A stretch of 64,000 nucleotides of DNA, taken from NCBI RefSeq assembly GCF_015354735.1, contig NZ_JACEFJ010000005.1:186001-250000 (forward strand), in the 5' to 3' direction. Of this stretch, positions 1 to 9,473 are shown one piece after another. The position numbers were made by a program, and so were the translations under genes. The notes under the pieces are model-generated. The model saw only the letters and a program-made list of their open reading frames with translations. It was not told the DNA's origin and searched no databases. Each line of letters opens with the position of its first letter. The first letter of the stretch is position 1. This stretch comes from Pararhodonellum marinum. GTDB lineage: Bacteria; Bacteroidota; Bacteroidia; Cytophagales; Cyclobacteriaceae.

Positions 1-444
1 GATATAAAGTGCGTTGTGTCTTTCTTGTCCCTCCAAGGGTCCGGATTTGCAGATGTAGATATCGAGTAATCCATCCCCGTTCACGTCTGCCATGCTGACG
101 CCCGTGGACCAGATGCCGGGAACAGCCAGTCCGGCTTTTTCTGTGATGTCTTCAAACTGGAAATTTCCTTTGTTTAGGTAAAGTTTGTTACCGGTTTGAT
201 TGCCTGCCAAAAAGATGTCAACCAAGCCATCATTGTTGATGTCCCCAAGGGCTACACCTGCACCATTATAAAAATTACGAAAAGTATAAGGATTGAATTT
301 TTCATCATATTTCAAATCATTTCGAAAGTCAATAGCCGTGTGAGAAGCTGGCATCAGAGAAAAAAGCGTCATATCTGTTCCGGTTTTTTGGGAACAGCCC
401 ATCAACAGGCAGATGATAGATAGGAAAATCAGGACGGTTTTCAT
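1..444 (-). CDS. FG-GAP/VCBS-repeat lipoprotein, C-terminus beyond the window
   Basis: Only the first 148 codons are present; the gene reads off the left edge. It begins at the ATG complementary to 442-444 with a lipoprotein signal peptide whose lipobox ends in Cys17 (LLMGC). Residues about 40-100 hold FG-GAP/VCBS units with calcium-loop signatures such as DINNDGLVDI and DVNGDGLLDI. In Bacteroidota such beta-propeller lipoproteins (often with a later ASPIC/UnbV domain) commonly sit beside SusC/SusD pairs and are presumed surface proteins that bind a ligand or help capture a substrate. It lies downstream of susD on the same strand, but a terminator hairpin separates them. The family call is firm; the function is inferred. 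Confidence 0.85.
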   Translation of the reverse strand, partial: MKTVLIFLSIICLLMGCSQKTGTDMTLFSLMPASHTAIDFRNDLKYDEKFNPYTFRNFYNGAGVALGDINNDGLVDIFLAGNQTGNKLYLNKGNFQFEDITEKAGLAVPGIWSTGVSMADVNGDGLLDIYICKSGPLEGQERHNALYI

Positions 445-537
445 GGGATAAATGCCAGAAGGCCAGGCTCAGGCAATGTTAAGTAATTTGGGTTTCAATT
501 GTAAGGATTTTAAGCAAAATCCTACTAGGCTAAGATG

Positions 538-570
538 AAAAAAAGAAGTGTGCCTACGCACACTTCTTTT
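538..570 (-). terminator. Terminator after the susC-susD pair
   Basis: A perfect 12-bp inverted repeat (541-552 with 559-570, six-base loop) is followed on the minus strand by seven T residues. It lies about 24 bases past the SusD stop codon and before the FG-GAP lipoprotein start. Confidence 0.8.
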
Positions 571-593
571 AATTATGGTATTTTAAAATGGGA

Positions 594-2087
594 TTAATAT
601 CCAGGATTCTGCTGATAAATCGGATTGGCCTGAATTACATTCAATGGAATTGGGAATATATTTCTGAAAGGCTGTGAAGTGCCTTTTTCCCACCATGGTT
701 GGTTGAACCTGCCAAAGCGGATCAAATCAGACCTTCTCCATCCTTCTGCAAACATCTCTCTGCCTCTTTCAGCCAAAAGTGTGTTGGCATCAAGAGTGGT
801 AAGGTTAGGAACATTCGCTCTTTCCCTTACTTGATTGACAAACTGAAGGGCCACTGCATTGTTGCCTTGTCTCCAAGCAGCCTCTGCTTTCATCAAAAGG
901 ACATCGGCATACCTGAACACAGGGAAATCATTGTTCAAATCCGGCCCAGCACCCAACTGAATTTCAAATTTATTGACCCTTGTACCTGCCTGTCTAAAGG
1001 CGTTGGGAGCCAACTCATTGATCTGTGGGGTGAATACCAGCTCCGGACCATCAGGATCACCATCGTAGGCGTCGTCGATTACAGGGGTGATTCCATCAGA
1101 CTGGAACTGAGGGCCTTCTCTTAACGAACCTTTTCTGACATCCCCATCATCAAAACTGTTGTAAAACTCTTCCAAAGCAGCATAGCCATTCCATGGTTGC
1201 TCCTGCAATTCAAAAGTCTGTTGGTTACCATAGTGGAATGACATTTGGTGGATGTTGAATCCGCCATTGTTATTGGAATCGTATGGAAGGGTAAACATGT
1301 TCTCCGGAGAATTGGCATTGTTGGTCACGAAGTTGGCAAAGAAGTTCGGAGCCAAACTGTAAGGACCTTCATTGATGATCACGTCGAGGATCCGCTCAGC
1401 ATCTGCCCATCTTGCATTACCTGTGTACACTTCCGCGTTCAGGTATAATTTGGCCAAAATCATGTGCGCTGTCCAATAGTTCAGGTTGATCCGAACATTG
1501 TCTCTAGTTAAAACATCAACATTTTCAAGGATACTTTCCTCGATAAAGGCAAATACTTCCTCTCTTGGACTTTGCGGGATAGAACCCAATGAAGTTTCGG
1601 TAATGATGGGAACATTTCCAAAATTATCAATTAACCACAAGTAAGCCAATGCCCTTAGTATTTTCATTTCTGCGGCCAATTCAGGAATATCGGGGAATTG
1701 AACCAATAGGTTGTTCGTTTCGCCAACGATACCGAAACAGTACCCCCAGGCATTGTTGTAAGGTCCGTCCACAGCCAACCAGGTGTGTCGATGCGTCCTT
1801 AACCAAATGCCTCCATCTTCCCAGTCGGCTCCTTTTTGAGGGATGGCCATTTCATCTGAGCTTACTTCCTGCACAGCGTAGATACCATCATGGCCTCCCC
1901 AGCTTCCTCCTACACTCACAGATCCGTAAGCAGATTGTTTAAGTACCTCAATCAATTCATCTGTGATGATCAGATTTTCTTGGGGAATACCTGTCAACAC
2001 TTCCTGTTCCAATTCCCAACAGGCACTCGTGGAGAACAAGAGGAGTCCACTGGCCAATGCTATTTTTATATTTTTAATGATTTTCAT
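594..2087 (-). CDS. SusD/RagB-family nutrient-binding outer-membrane lipoprotein
   Basis: 497 residues, the usual SusD length. The N-terminus is a lipoprotein signal with Cys23 after FSTSA. The mature protein is alpha-helical with the SusD N-terminal region (about 30-220) and the C-terminal RagB/SusD domain (about 280-497), ending in the typical NPGY. It should sit on the cell surface as the lid of the SusC channel encoded 12 bases upstream, and bind a glycan or other oligomer. No glycoside hydrolase, sulfatase or peptidase is beside it to reveal the substrate. Family assignment is strong; the substrate is unknown. Confidence 0.95.
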   Translation of the reverse strand: MKIIKNIKIALASGLLLFSTSACWELEQEVLTGIPQENLIITDELIEVLKQSAYGSVSVGGSWGGHDGIYAVQEVSSDEMAIPQKGADWEDGGIWLRTHRHTWLAVDGPYNNAWGYCFGIVGETNNLLVQFPDIPELAAEMKILRALAYLWLIDNFGNVPIITETSLGSIPQSPREEVFAFIEESILENVDVLTRDNVRINLNYWTAHMILAKLYLNAEVYTGNARWADAERILDVIINEGPYSLAPNFFANFVTNNANSPENMFTLPYDSNNNGGFNIHQMSFHYGNQQTFELQEQPWNGYAALEEFYNSFDDGDVRKGSLREGPQFQSDGITPVIDDAYDGDPDGPELVFTPQINELAPNAFRQAGTRVNKFEIQLGAGPDLNNDFPVFRYADVLLMKAEAAWRQGNNAVALQFVNQVRERANVPNLTTLDANTLLAERGREMFAEGWRRSDLIRFGRFNQPWWEKGTSQPFRNIFPIPLNVIQANPIYQQNPGY

Positions 2088-2099
2088 GTTTTATACAAT

Positions 2100-5081
2100 T
2101 TATTTGATGCTAATTGTTAAACCCAATTGCCAGATTCTGGGGAGGAAGTAAGTATTCCTTCTTTCTATACCAGGTGCAAGCGGATTATTGTCATCAGCAC
2201 TGTCTGTCCACCTTACCTCTGGGTCTACACCACTAAACTGTGTGATCGTAAACAAGTTCTGTACCCCAGCATATAACCTGAAATTGCTGATATTGTTGCT
2301 TCTGGATGCCACATTGTATCCAATCTGTAAGTTGTCCAATCTCAAAAAGTCGCCTCTTTCCAAATAAAGATCAGAAAAGGTAGGCGTGGAAGTGACTAAT
2401 GGACTGGTAGGTGTGTTATTGGTAATCACACTGTTCCAAGTGGTGGAAGCACCATCAGCATTCTCATAGAATCCACGGAAGGAATTGTAGATCATATGTC
2501 CCCAACTTCCTCTCAGCAGGAAGTTCAAATCCCAGCTTCCGTAAATGAAGGTGTTGGAAAATCCAAAATCACCTGTAGGCAAGGCATTGCCCAAACGCTC
2601 AAAGTCATCCGGATTGTTGGTGGTATTGATCAATTCGCCACCTTCGGTAACTCCCAAAGTCCTTGGACCATAGAAATCTCCAATTCTTTCACCCAACCTG
2701 TTCCAAACTATCGGGTTGTTGTTTTGCCCGGGAGCTCCCGGCACCCCTGCTCTCAACTCAGGTAGCTGAATGCCACCGGCGCCCAAACTTGTAATCTTGG
2801 GGCGCTGATAGATGGTGAAGTTGACAGAAGGAGTCCAAGATACAGATCCAAGTTGTATATTATTTACACTAGCCAGAAACTCAAAGCCTGAACTTTCAAA
2901 ATCTGCTACGTTGGCCCAAGTATTGTCCACCCTGTTAAAAGCACCGGGCAAGAAAGGGTTTGGAACGCCTCTACCAATAAAGGTATTGAAAAGCAGATCC
3001 GCAACATTTCTTCTCCAATAATCCATGGTACCGGTCACTTTACCATTAAAAATGCCGTAGTCTAATCCAAAGTTATATTCTGTAGTGGTTTCCCATTTCA
3101 GTTGTGGGTTAGGATTGGTGGTTTGGTTTATTCCGACAAATACTGAATTGGGATTATCTGGATCCAAAGGTATTCTGTTTCCGTTTTGAAAGATGGCCAA
3201 AGCTAAGGTTGGCTCCTGCGGCCTTTGACCTGCAATACCAAAGCTACCCCTTATTTTAAACTGATTGAAGATACCCATATCCAAGGCCTGACTCAAGTCA
3301 GCACCCAAAGAAACTGCTGGGAAATAACCGGTTTGATTGTCTGATCCAAACCCACTGTAAGTTTCAGACCTCACTGATGCCGATAGAAAATAAATATTTC
3401 TATAATTAAAGTTGGCTCTTGCAAAGGCAGAATTCAATACAGCTCGATTTGCAAAACTGCTCATTTCAGTACCCGGTCCTAATCGTAAACCCCCAGCACC
3501 TAAATTATTCCAGCCCTGATCCTGTAAGAATCGGGTGGATGCTGCAGTGAATCCCCTTTCGTTGAACATTTGAGATTCTCCTCCTAAAAGTAGGGTGAAG
3601 TTCATACCGTCAAAGATTTCGTCCTCGTAACGAATCGTACCAGTAACAATAGAGGTAAATCGGTCAAAGGTTTCCTGTTCTGCCTGACCCAATCGACCAA
3701 AACCCACCTGGAAATCCTGCCTTGAAAAGGAGGCACCTCTTAAAGTATTCAACCTATCCTGGGTATATTGGCCCGAAACAGTGATTTTATCAGTGATGTC
3801 ATATTCGACTCGGTAAGCCATAACGGCTGTTTTTACCTGGGTATTGAATTGCTGCTGATTGATCATGGCTACGGGATTGTAAAAATCAAACAATGGTCTC
3901 TGGAAATAACCACCAAATTGATCGTTCACATTTTCCTCTCCGTTCTCAAAGATTGGAGCTGTTGGGTTGTAAATCGTGGCATATCTTACTGCCTCGCCAT
4001 TTACATCCGTGGCATCAGTATTATTGAGGAACAAGTTGACGTTAAATCTTAGCCGATTATTCAAAGCGCCATGATTCAGGTTGAACCTGGTGTTCAAGGT
4101 TTCTCTATTGGTTCCTTTTACGATACCGTCATTGTTCCGGTAGTTGACAGATGCACTGTAATTGGTATTCTCAAATCCCCCGGATAAAGTGACGTTAGTA
4201 GTCGCATTGATGGGGCTTTGGGTCACTTCGTCTCTCCAGTCTGTTCTGGAACCAAAGTCCACACCGCCTCTTGCCACAAACTCCTCAGGGCTGAGGACAG
4301 GAATCAAATTGGTGGCTTGTTCGTAGGTACCGAAAGTGTTGACTTGTACATTGGCAAATCCTGCTTTGGAACTTCCTTTTTTGGTCGTGATCAGAATTAC
4401 CCCTGCAGCACCTCTTGTTCCATAAATGGCACCTGCGGAAGCATCCTTTAGTACATCGATGGTTTCAATGTCATTAGGATCCACCATATCAATGGTTCCT
4501 CCAATCACCCCATCAATTACATACAATGGAGATTGGTTGGCACCAAAACTGGAAATACCCCTAAGTCTTACCTCAGGTAAAGCATTTGGGTTACCACCTG
4601 GCCTTGTTACAGACAAACCAGCCACTTTACCTTGCAAAAGCTGGGCTGGGTTGGTAAAGTTACCGCGGTTAAAATCTTCTCTTCCTACAGAGGTTACTGC
4701 AGAAGTAATTTCCTTTTTATCTTGGGTACCATACCCAATTACCACCGCTTCCTGTAAGCTTTGGATATCTTCATCCAACTCTATATTAAAGGTAGACTGA
4801 TTGCCGATGGCCACTTCATAGGTTTCGAACCCTACAAAAGAGAACACCAAAGCCTCATCGCCGGATTGTACGGATAACCTAAAATTACCATCCAGATCCG
4901 TTACGGTTCCTCTAGTGGTGCCTTTGACCACTACCGATACACCGGGCAGTGGGTCCTTCAATGTTCCATCCAGGACCGTTCCTGTGACTTCCCTGGTTTG
5001 GGCGTTTGCTGCCAGAACTGATGCCACCATCAGGGCTGAAAACAGCAGAAACACCCTTAGTTTTTGTAAATTATTTCTCAT
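2100..5081 (-). CDS. SusC/RagA-family TonB-linked outer-membrane transporter
   Basis: 993 residues. A signal peptide (about 1-28, ending ANA) is followed by a CarboxypepD_reg-like beta-sandwich (about 30-110, with GTVTDLDGNF), then a TonB plug (about 115-235, with SLYVIDG-type and GAIYGTRGAAGVILITTKKG signatures) and a 22-strand barrel to the C-terminus, which ends with the strand LGLTISIK. There is no N-terminal STN domain, so it lacks the usual anti-sigma-factor contact. With SusD downstream it should form a TonB-dependent pedal-bin importer. No sigma/anti-sigma pair or hybrid sensor is adjacent, so the regulator is elsewhere. The substrate cannot be told from the sequence. Confidence 0.95.
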   Translation of the reverse strand: MRNNLQKLRVFLLFSALMVASVLAANAQTREVTGTVLDGTLKDPLPGVSVVVKGTTRGTVTDLDGNFRLSVQSGDEALVFSFVGFETYEVAIGNQSTFNIELDEDIQSLQEAVVIGYGTQDKKEITSAVTSVGREDFNRGNFTNPAQLLQGKVAGLSVTRPGGNPNALPEVRLRGISSFGANQSPLYVIDGVIGGTIDMVDPNDIETIDVLKDASAGAIYGTRGAAGVILITTKKGSSKAGFANVQVNTFGTYEQATNLIPVLSPEEFVARGGVDFGSRTDWRDEVTQSPINATTNVTLSGGFENTNYSASVNYRNNDGIVKGTNRETLNTRFNLNHGALNNRLRFNVNLFLNNTDATDVNGEAVRYATIYNPTAPIFENGEENVNDQFGGYFQRPLFDFYNPVAMINQQQFNTQVKTAVMAYRVEYDITDKITVSGQYTQDRLNTLRGASFSRQDFQVGFGRLGQAEQETFDRFTSIVTGTIRYEDEIFDGMNFTLLLGGESQMFNERGFTAASTRFLQDQGWNNLGAGGLRLGPGTEMSSFANRAVLNSAFARANFNYRNIYFLSASVRSETYSGFGSDNQTGYFPAVSLGADLSQALDMGIFNQFKIRGSFGIAGQRPQEPTLALAIFQNGNRIPLDPDNPNSVFVGINQTTNPNPQLKWETTTEYNFGLDYGIFNGKVTGTMDYWRRNVADLLFNTFIGRGVPNPFLPGAFNRVDNTWANVADFESSGFEFLASVNNIQLGSVSWTPSVNFTIYQRPKITSLGAGGIQLPELRAGVPGAPGQNNNPIVWNRLGERIGDFYGPRTLGVTEGGELINTTNNPDDFERLGNALPTGDFGFSNTFIYGSWDLNFLLRGSWGHMIYNSFRGFYENADGASTTWNSVITNNTPTSPLVTSTPTFSDLYLERGDFLRLDNLQIGYNVASRSNNISNFRLYAGVQNLFTITQFSGVDPEVRWTDSADDNNPLAPGIERRNTYFLPRIWQLGLTISIK

Positions 5082-5679
5082 AGGGTTTTTGTTTATTGAA
5101 AAAAACTTTCATTGTTTAAATGGTATAACTGAATTCTAAATTGATGGTTTAAATCCACATATGCAATATTTCCTTTTTAACTAACACTGTATTTCAGTAT
5201 CAATTTTTTAAAGGAAATCATGAAAAATTACGGTATTGTTAATTAATGTTAAAAAAAATTAAGGAATGGATAATCGAAATCGATTGATACTTTCGAAATG
5301 TTAAAATTTTTAGATTTTATTAAAAATATCAAAATTCACCCCAATAGTTTTTGAGAATCGTCCTATTTTAATAATCTTAAGCCATATTCTCCTCATTTGT
5401 TAAATCATCCTATTATCAAAAAACCTATTTTAAAGGCTGGTTTATAGCCTTTTACTCCTTTATAAATAGAGTAAGGGTTCATCCGGTTTTCCTTTACAAA
5501 TTGAGTTGATCCTTATCAAATCAATTCTGGTCAAAAAGACAATCAAACCAGGTGTATTTTTGGTCAAAAGATTTTGAATAAATGATCTGTAATTTTTTGT
5601 ACATGTATGTACGCAATGATGTCAGTAAAAAGGTAATTCAATGTAATTATCGCCAGCAAACTTAAATGTCCGGTACATC

Positions 5680-5719
5680 CCTGCCCGACGAAAGGCGGGC
5701 CTGCCCGACGACAGGCGGG
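5680..5719. repeat. Tandem 20-bp GC-rich dispersed repeat
   Basis: Two adjacent 20-base copies (5680-5699 and 5700-5719) differ at one base. Each starts CCTGCCCGACGA and ends GGCGGG, and each can fold into a small hairpin (CCTGCC with GGCGGG, one G-T pair). Related blocks occur at about 8990-9030, 9198-9220 and 9333-9345, so this is a dispersed element in an otherwise AT-rich genome. Confidence 0.75.
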
Positions 5720-5735
5720 ACTTTCGACTTCGGAC

Positions 5736-5853
5736 TTCCGATCCGTTTGAAGAAGAATATTGGGTTACTGGCAAAGAAGCGGATATTCAAATTATTGTAA
5801 ATCAGGAAATTCCCTGTCAAATTTTCTTAGAGCGGGCAACCCAACATATCCAA
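5736..5853 (+). pseudogene. Possible coding remnant
   Basis: One frame stays open for about 37 codons before a TGA, with a protein-like composition (PFEEEYWVTGKEADIQ, then IPCQIFLERATQHIQ). It has no plausible start codon and abuts the GC-rich repeat at 5719. It may be the 3' end of a lost gene. No family is recognised, and chance is a real alternative. Confidence 0.25.
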
Positions 5854-5978
5854 TGATAAATGCTTATTCTATTGATGGTTTTGTTCCCCCTACAGTTTTC
5901 AACTTTTATCCCTAAAAAACGTTAATCAGCCATTGCCAAGAGGTCCTTTTCGCATTAAAGTTTTAACTTTCCGGTCCT

Positions 5979-8645
5979 ATGGAAAAAACCGCTCGATTTA
6001 CTTTTAAATCCCTAGTCATTTACTTTGCAGTGCTTTTGTCATCCTTCGGCTACTTTAACCATGACCTTTTGGCCCAAGGAATTCGGGGAAAAGTAACCAA
6101 TTCCTCGGGAGATCCCATCCCTTTTGCCACTGTCTTTGTCCGCAACCTCAATAATGGCGTGCCCACCAATCTCAATGGGGATTACGAATACCGACTTCCA
6201 AGTGGATTGTATGATGTGGTCTTTCAAAGTATGGGCTTTGCCTCCCAGCTGAAAACCGTAGAAATTGATGAATCTTGGGTAAACCTGGATGTCAATCTCG
6301 ACGAACAGGTGTATGCTTTACAAGAGGTAACTGTGCGAAGTGGACAGGAAGACCCTGCGCTTACCATCATGAGAAGAGCCATCTCCAAAGCCAAATTCCA
6401 TCGCTTGCAGGTTCAGGAATACAGCATGCGGGTTTATATCAAAGGTACCGGGGAATTGACCAATGCCCCGTTTTTCCTGAAAAAGAAACTCAAAGAAGAG
6501 GGGCTAAATTTGAACGAAGCCTATACTTCAGAATCTGTTTCCGAGATCACCGTAACCCTTCCGAATAAAATCGAAGAAAAGGTAATCAGCATCAGGACCA
6601 ACGGGGACAACAATGCCACTTCACCTGCTCCTTACATTGGCGCCAGTTTTTACAATGACAAAATCAATGAGTCTATCTCGCCGCTTTCCAGGGCGGCTTT
6701 TGCCTATTACCGATTCAGGTACGAGGGATCGTTCTTTGAAGGGGATGTGCTGGTCAACAAAATCAGGGTGATTCCCAGAGCCAAAGGGGAAAGGGTCTTT
6801 GACGGATATCTGTACATCATCGAAGACCTTTGGGCCATCCACAGCCTGGATCTCAAGACCTCCCTGTTCGGATTTGAGATCAGGGTCAATCAGCAATACG
6901 CGCCCGTGGCGGAAAATGTATGGATGCCCACCACCCATACCTATAATTTTGGCGGAAAATTTTTCGGTTTTGCAGGTGAGTTTCGATATCTCGCCTCTAC
7001 CAGCGATTATCAGATCACTTTGAATGAAGATTTGGTAGTGGAAACAGAGATCATCGATGAAAAAATCGATGAGGTGCCCGAAGATGTGGTAGCCTTTCAA
7101 AAGAACGCTTCTGCCCTGGATCAACTGGCCGATGCAGATAAGATGACCCGAAAAGATTTCAGAAAGATGATCAATGAGTACGAAAAAGAGACTTTGAAAG
7201 AAAGAAAAGACAATGACATCATTTTAGAAACGGCCTACAAAGTAGATTCATTGGCCAGAAAGAGAGGCCTTAGTTACTGGGACAGCATCAGGCCAGTCAA
7301 GCTTACCGATCAGGAAATCAAGGGGTATTCCAGAGACGATAGCCTTGCCACCGCGGAGGCGGCAGAGATGAGTGACAATGATTCCACCATCCAAAAAGCC
7401 AAGCGGAAATTTAACCCCTTGGATGTATTAACCGGAGGAAACTATGCTTTTGGCAAAGGCAGGAGTTTAGGTTTTGTGCCTAATACAGGCAAAATGTCCT
7501 TCAATACTGTGGAGGGCTTTAAGGTGGGATTGGAAGCTTATTACAGGTGGAGAAAGGAAGAAAAGCAGGCCGATAGTGTCAGCATTTTAAGGAAAACCTT
7601 TGAAATCAGACCTGAATTCCGCTATGGTTTTGCCTCACAGCAAGCCTATGGCACCTTAAATCTTGACCGGTTAATCACTTTGCAGCGGAATGCCACCCGA
7701 TTCGGGGTGACAGGGGGGAGCTTCATTTATCAATACAATCGGGAAAATCCCATTTCGGAATGGGTGAATGCAGGCTATTCCATCCTGCTCAGGCAAAACT
7801 TTATGAAGCTTTTTGAGCAGGACTTTGTGAATTTCTATTTTATCCAAAGGCGGGATGATGTTTTCACTTATAGGGTCAACATGGAGTTTGCCGAAAGAAG
7901 AGAAGTGTTCAACAATTCCAGATACAGTTTTTATAATCGGGAAGGAAGGGAGTTTTCACCCAACAGACCTGAAAATATAGAGGCAGATCCCATTGCCTTT
8001 GCCAACCATCAAGCCATGACGCTAAATGCCTCATTTGATTGGAGACCGGGAATGAAATACATGATCCGAAATGGCAGGAAGATTCCATTGACCAATACCG
8101 CCCCACTGATCAAAGTGAAATACCGAAAGGGGATCCCGGGGTTTTTGCCTACCGATGCTACGGCCGACTTTGACCATTTGGATGCTACGGTGGAGCATTT
8201 CTTTAACTTCGGTGTAAGTGGCAAACTGGAATTCAAGGTCAATGGGGGGACTTTCTTAAACCAGAATCAGGTTTACTTTATGGATTTCAAGCATTTTGGT
8301 GGCAACAGGACGATATTTTCGGACATGGGAGCAGCGAGCAATTACCGGTTCCTGGATTATTACCAATACAGCACTTCTGGGGGTTATGTGGGATCCATTG
8401 TCCACTATCAGTTTAGGAAATTTTTGCTTACCCAATTGCCTGAACTCCGCTTTTCGGGAGTCAGGGAAAACATCTTTTTCAATTACCTGAAGACCGAGAA
8501 TTCACCACATTATTGGGAGTTGGGATATTCGTTGGACAACTTGTTTAGAATTTTCAGGGTAGAATTTGGAGCGGGTTTTGAAAATGGCAGCTATGCAACT
8601 TCCGGAATCCGGTTGGGGATTGCCACTTTTATTACTGTAAATTGA
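5979..8645 (+). CDS. DUF5686 / carboxypeptidase-regulatory-like outer-membrane protein
   Basis: 888 residues. A signal peptide (about 1-33, ending LLAQ) precedes a CarboxypepD_reg-like domain (about 34-110, GKVTNSSGDPIPFATV and NLNGDYEYRLPSG), then the large DUF5686 region (about 120-888) rich in aromatic, beta-strand-like segments, probably an outer-membrane barrel with periplasmic parts. The family is widespread in Bacteroidota and has no established biochemical role. It is monocistronic: a long repeat-rich gap follows and a divergent gap precedes. The start at 5979 gives the signal peptide directly; a near-consensus -7 (TAACTTTC, 5964-5971) lies only eight bases upstream, so the leader would be very short. 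Confidence 0.85.
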   Translation: MEKTARFTFKSLVIYFAVLLSSFGYFNHDLLAQGIRGKVTNSSGDPIPFATVFVRNLNNGVPTNLNGDYEYRLPSGLYDVVFQSMGFASQLKTVEIDESWVNLDVNLDEQVYALQEVTVRSGQEDPALTIMRRAISKAKFHRLQVQEYSMRVYIKGTGELTNAPFFLKKKLKEEGLNLNEAYTSESVSEITVTLPNKIEEKVISIRTNGDNNATSPAPYIGASFYNDKINESISPLSRAAFAYYRFRYEGSFFEGDVLVNKIRVIPRAKGERVFDGYLYIIEDLWAIHSLDLKTSLFGFEIRVNQQYAPVAENVWMPTTHTYNFGGKFFGFAGEFRYLASTSDYQITLNEDLVVETEIIDEKIDEVPEDVVAFQKNASALDQLADADKMTRKDFRKMINEYEKETLKERKDNDIILETAYKVDSLARKRGLSYWDSIRPVKLTDQEIKGYSRDDSLATAEAAEMSDNDSTIQKAKRKFNPLDVLTGGNYAFGKGRSLGFVPNTGKMSFNTVEGFKVGLEAYYRWRKEEKQADSVSILRKTFEIRPEFRYGFASQQAYGTLNLDRLITLQRNATRFGVTGGSFIYQYNRENPISEWVNAGYSILLRQNFMKLFEQDFVNFYFIQRRDDVFTYRVNMEFAERREVFNNSRYSFYNREGREFSPNRPENIEADPIAFANHQAMTLNASFDWRPGMKYMIRNGRKIPLTNTAPLIKVKYRKGIPGFLPTDATADFDHLDATVEHFFNFGVSGKLEFKVNGGTFLNQNQVYFMDFKHFGGNRTIFSDMGAASNYRFLDYYQYSTSGGYVGSIVHYQFRKFLLTQLPELRFSGVRENIFFNYLKTENSPHYWELGYSLDNLFRIFRVEFGAGFENGSYATSGIRLGIATFITVN

Positions 8646-8809
8646 TGGGCTGAGGGACCAAATATGCTTTTCTTGGTTTAAGGTCCCAAATCAGCCGATT
8701 ATCCCAAATTATTTTGAAATAGATCCAATCCAATCTATATTTAAAGATGTAAGGTTTAATTAATGGAAAAGAATTGGCAGCTCATGGCTGTCGCTTCTTT
8801 TAATTCACT

Positions 8810-8834
8810 GGCTTCTTTGAAGCCTTTTTTTTTT
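8810..8834 (+). terminator. Rho-independent terminator
   Basis: A 6-bp stem (GGCTTC with GAAGCC, loop TTT) is followed by ten T residues. It lies 165 bases after the DUF5686 stop codon and is the only good plus-strand terminator there. Confidence 0.75.
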
Positions 8835-8922
8835 GGGAATGGGCTAAAACCACATTCCTAGTGATGTTTTAAAATGTGGAATTATGTTGCAACATTTTCC
8901 GTCACCTGCCACACTTTTTACC

Positions 8923-9360
8923 GTCACCTTGAGCCTGCCGAAAGGTCTACGTTCTTTCGGAGCAGATGATCTTCGTATTTTCGGAGAGATGCCTGCCCGT
9001 CCGTCAGGCGGGCCTGCCCCAAAATACAGGCGGGCTTTGGCAGGCTCAGCATGACGCTTTAGTACGGTCTGAGACGTCTATCTGGCGAAGGTTCTTCGAA
9101 ATTTTGAAAACCGCCACACCTTTTACTGTCACCTTGAGCCTGCCGAAAGGTCTACGTTATTTCGGAGCGAATAATCCTTGTATTTTCGGAGAGAAGCCTG
9201 CCCAAAACTACAGGCGGGCTACTGCATTCTCAGCATGACGTTTTAGTACGGTCTGAGACTTCTATCTGGCGAAGGGTCTTCGAAATTTTGAAAACCGCCA
9301 CACCTTTTACCGTCACCTTGAGCGGAGCGAAGCCTGCCCGCCAAAGGAGGGAGTCTTCGT
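8923..9360. repeat. Imperfect tandem repeat, two full units and a partial third
   Basis: The anchor GTCACCTTGAG recurs at 8923, 9128 and 9312. The first unit is 205 bases and the second 184; the 21-base difference is extra CCTGCC/GGCGGG repeat sequence in unit 1 near 8998-9020. Shared segments include the tract around CGAAAGGTCTACGTT and TCAGCATGACG, and the tract TTCGAAATTTTGAAAACCGCCACACC. Unit 3 diverges after about 45 bases. It looks like an intergenic REP-type element that has duplicated. Confidence 0.8.
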
Positions 9361-9414
9361 ATTTAATGGAGAAATTCCTCCCAAATAAGATTCGACCGTC
9401 CAGATTTTAATCCC

Positions 9415-9450
9415 AAAAAAAAGCCATCCTTGTCCCCAAGGATGGCTTTT
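9415..9450 (-). terminator. Terminator of the pyrH-frr operon
   Basis: A 12-bp perfect stem (9421-9432 with 9437-9448, four-base loop) flanked by A/T runs lies 24 bases beyond the frr stop codon. On the minus strand it ends in eight T residues. Confidence 0.85.
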
Positions 9451-9473
9451 TAATCGCAAACATAGCTTGGTCC

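Larger units (their letters stand above)
5082..5978. other. Long divergent intergenic region (897 bp)
   Basis: This AT-rich stretch separates susC (minus) from the DUF5686 gene (plus) and must hold promoters for both. Visible in it are a 6+6 bp inverted repeat at 5599-5612 (GTACAT, two bases, ATGTAC), a tandem GC-rich repeat at 5680-5719, and an open stretch at 5736-5853 that reads like a decayed coding fragment. A near-consensus -7 element for the plus-strand gene (TAACTTTC) lies at 5964-5971. No complete gene is evident. Confidence 0.6.
8646..9473. other. Gene-free intergenic region with repeats (828 bp)
   Basis: Between the DUF5686 gene and frr (convergent) no coding sequence is credible. 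It holds a terminator at 8810-8834, a 12-bp perfect palindrome (ATGTTGCAACAT) at 8884-8895, a roughly 200-bp tandem duplication from 8923, and the frr terminator at 9415-9450. A 90-codon open frame across the repeats has repeat composition and is not a gene. Confidence 0.7.

Noticed and set aside
8884-8895. ATGTTGCAACAT palindrome as a second copy of the MerC operator
   Set aside because: The half-sites are arranged back to back rather than separated by TAT, and it lies between convergent genes, not at a promoter.
8966-9238. 90-codon open frame in the intergenic repeat region
   Set aside because: It is made of the tandem repeat units (with repeated LSLPKG-like and TGG stretches) and has no protein character.
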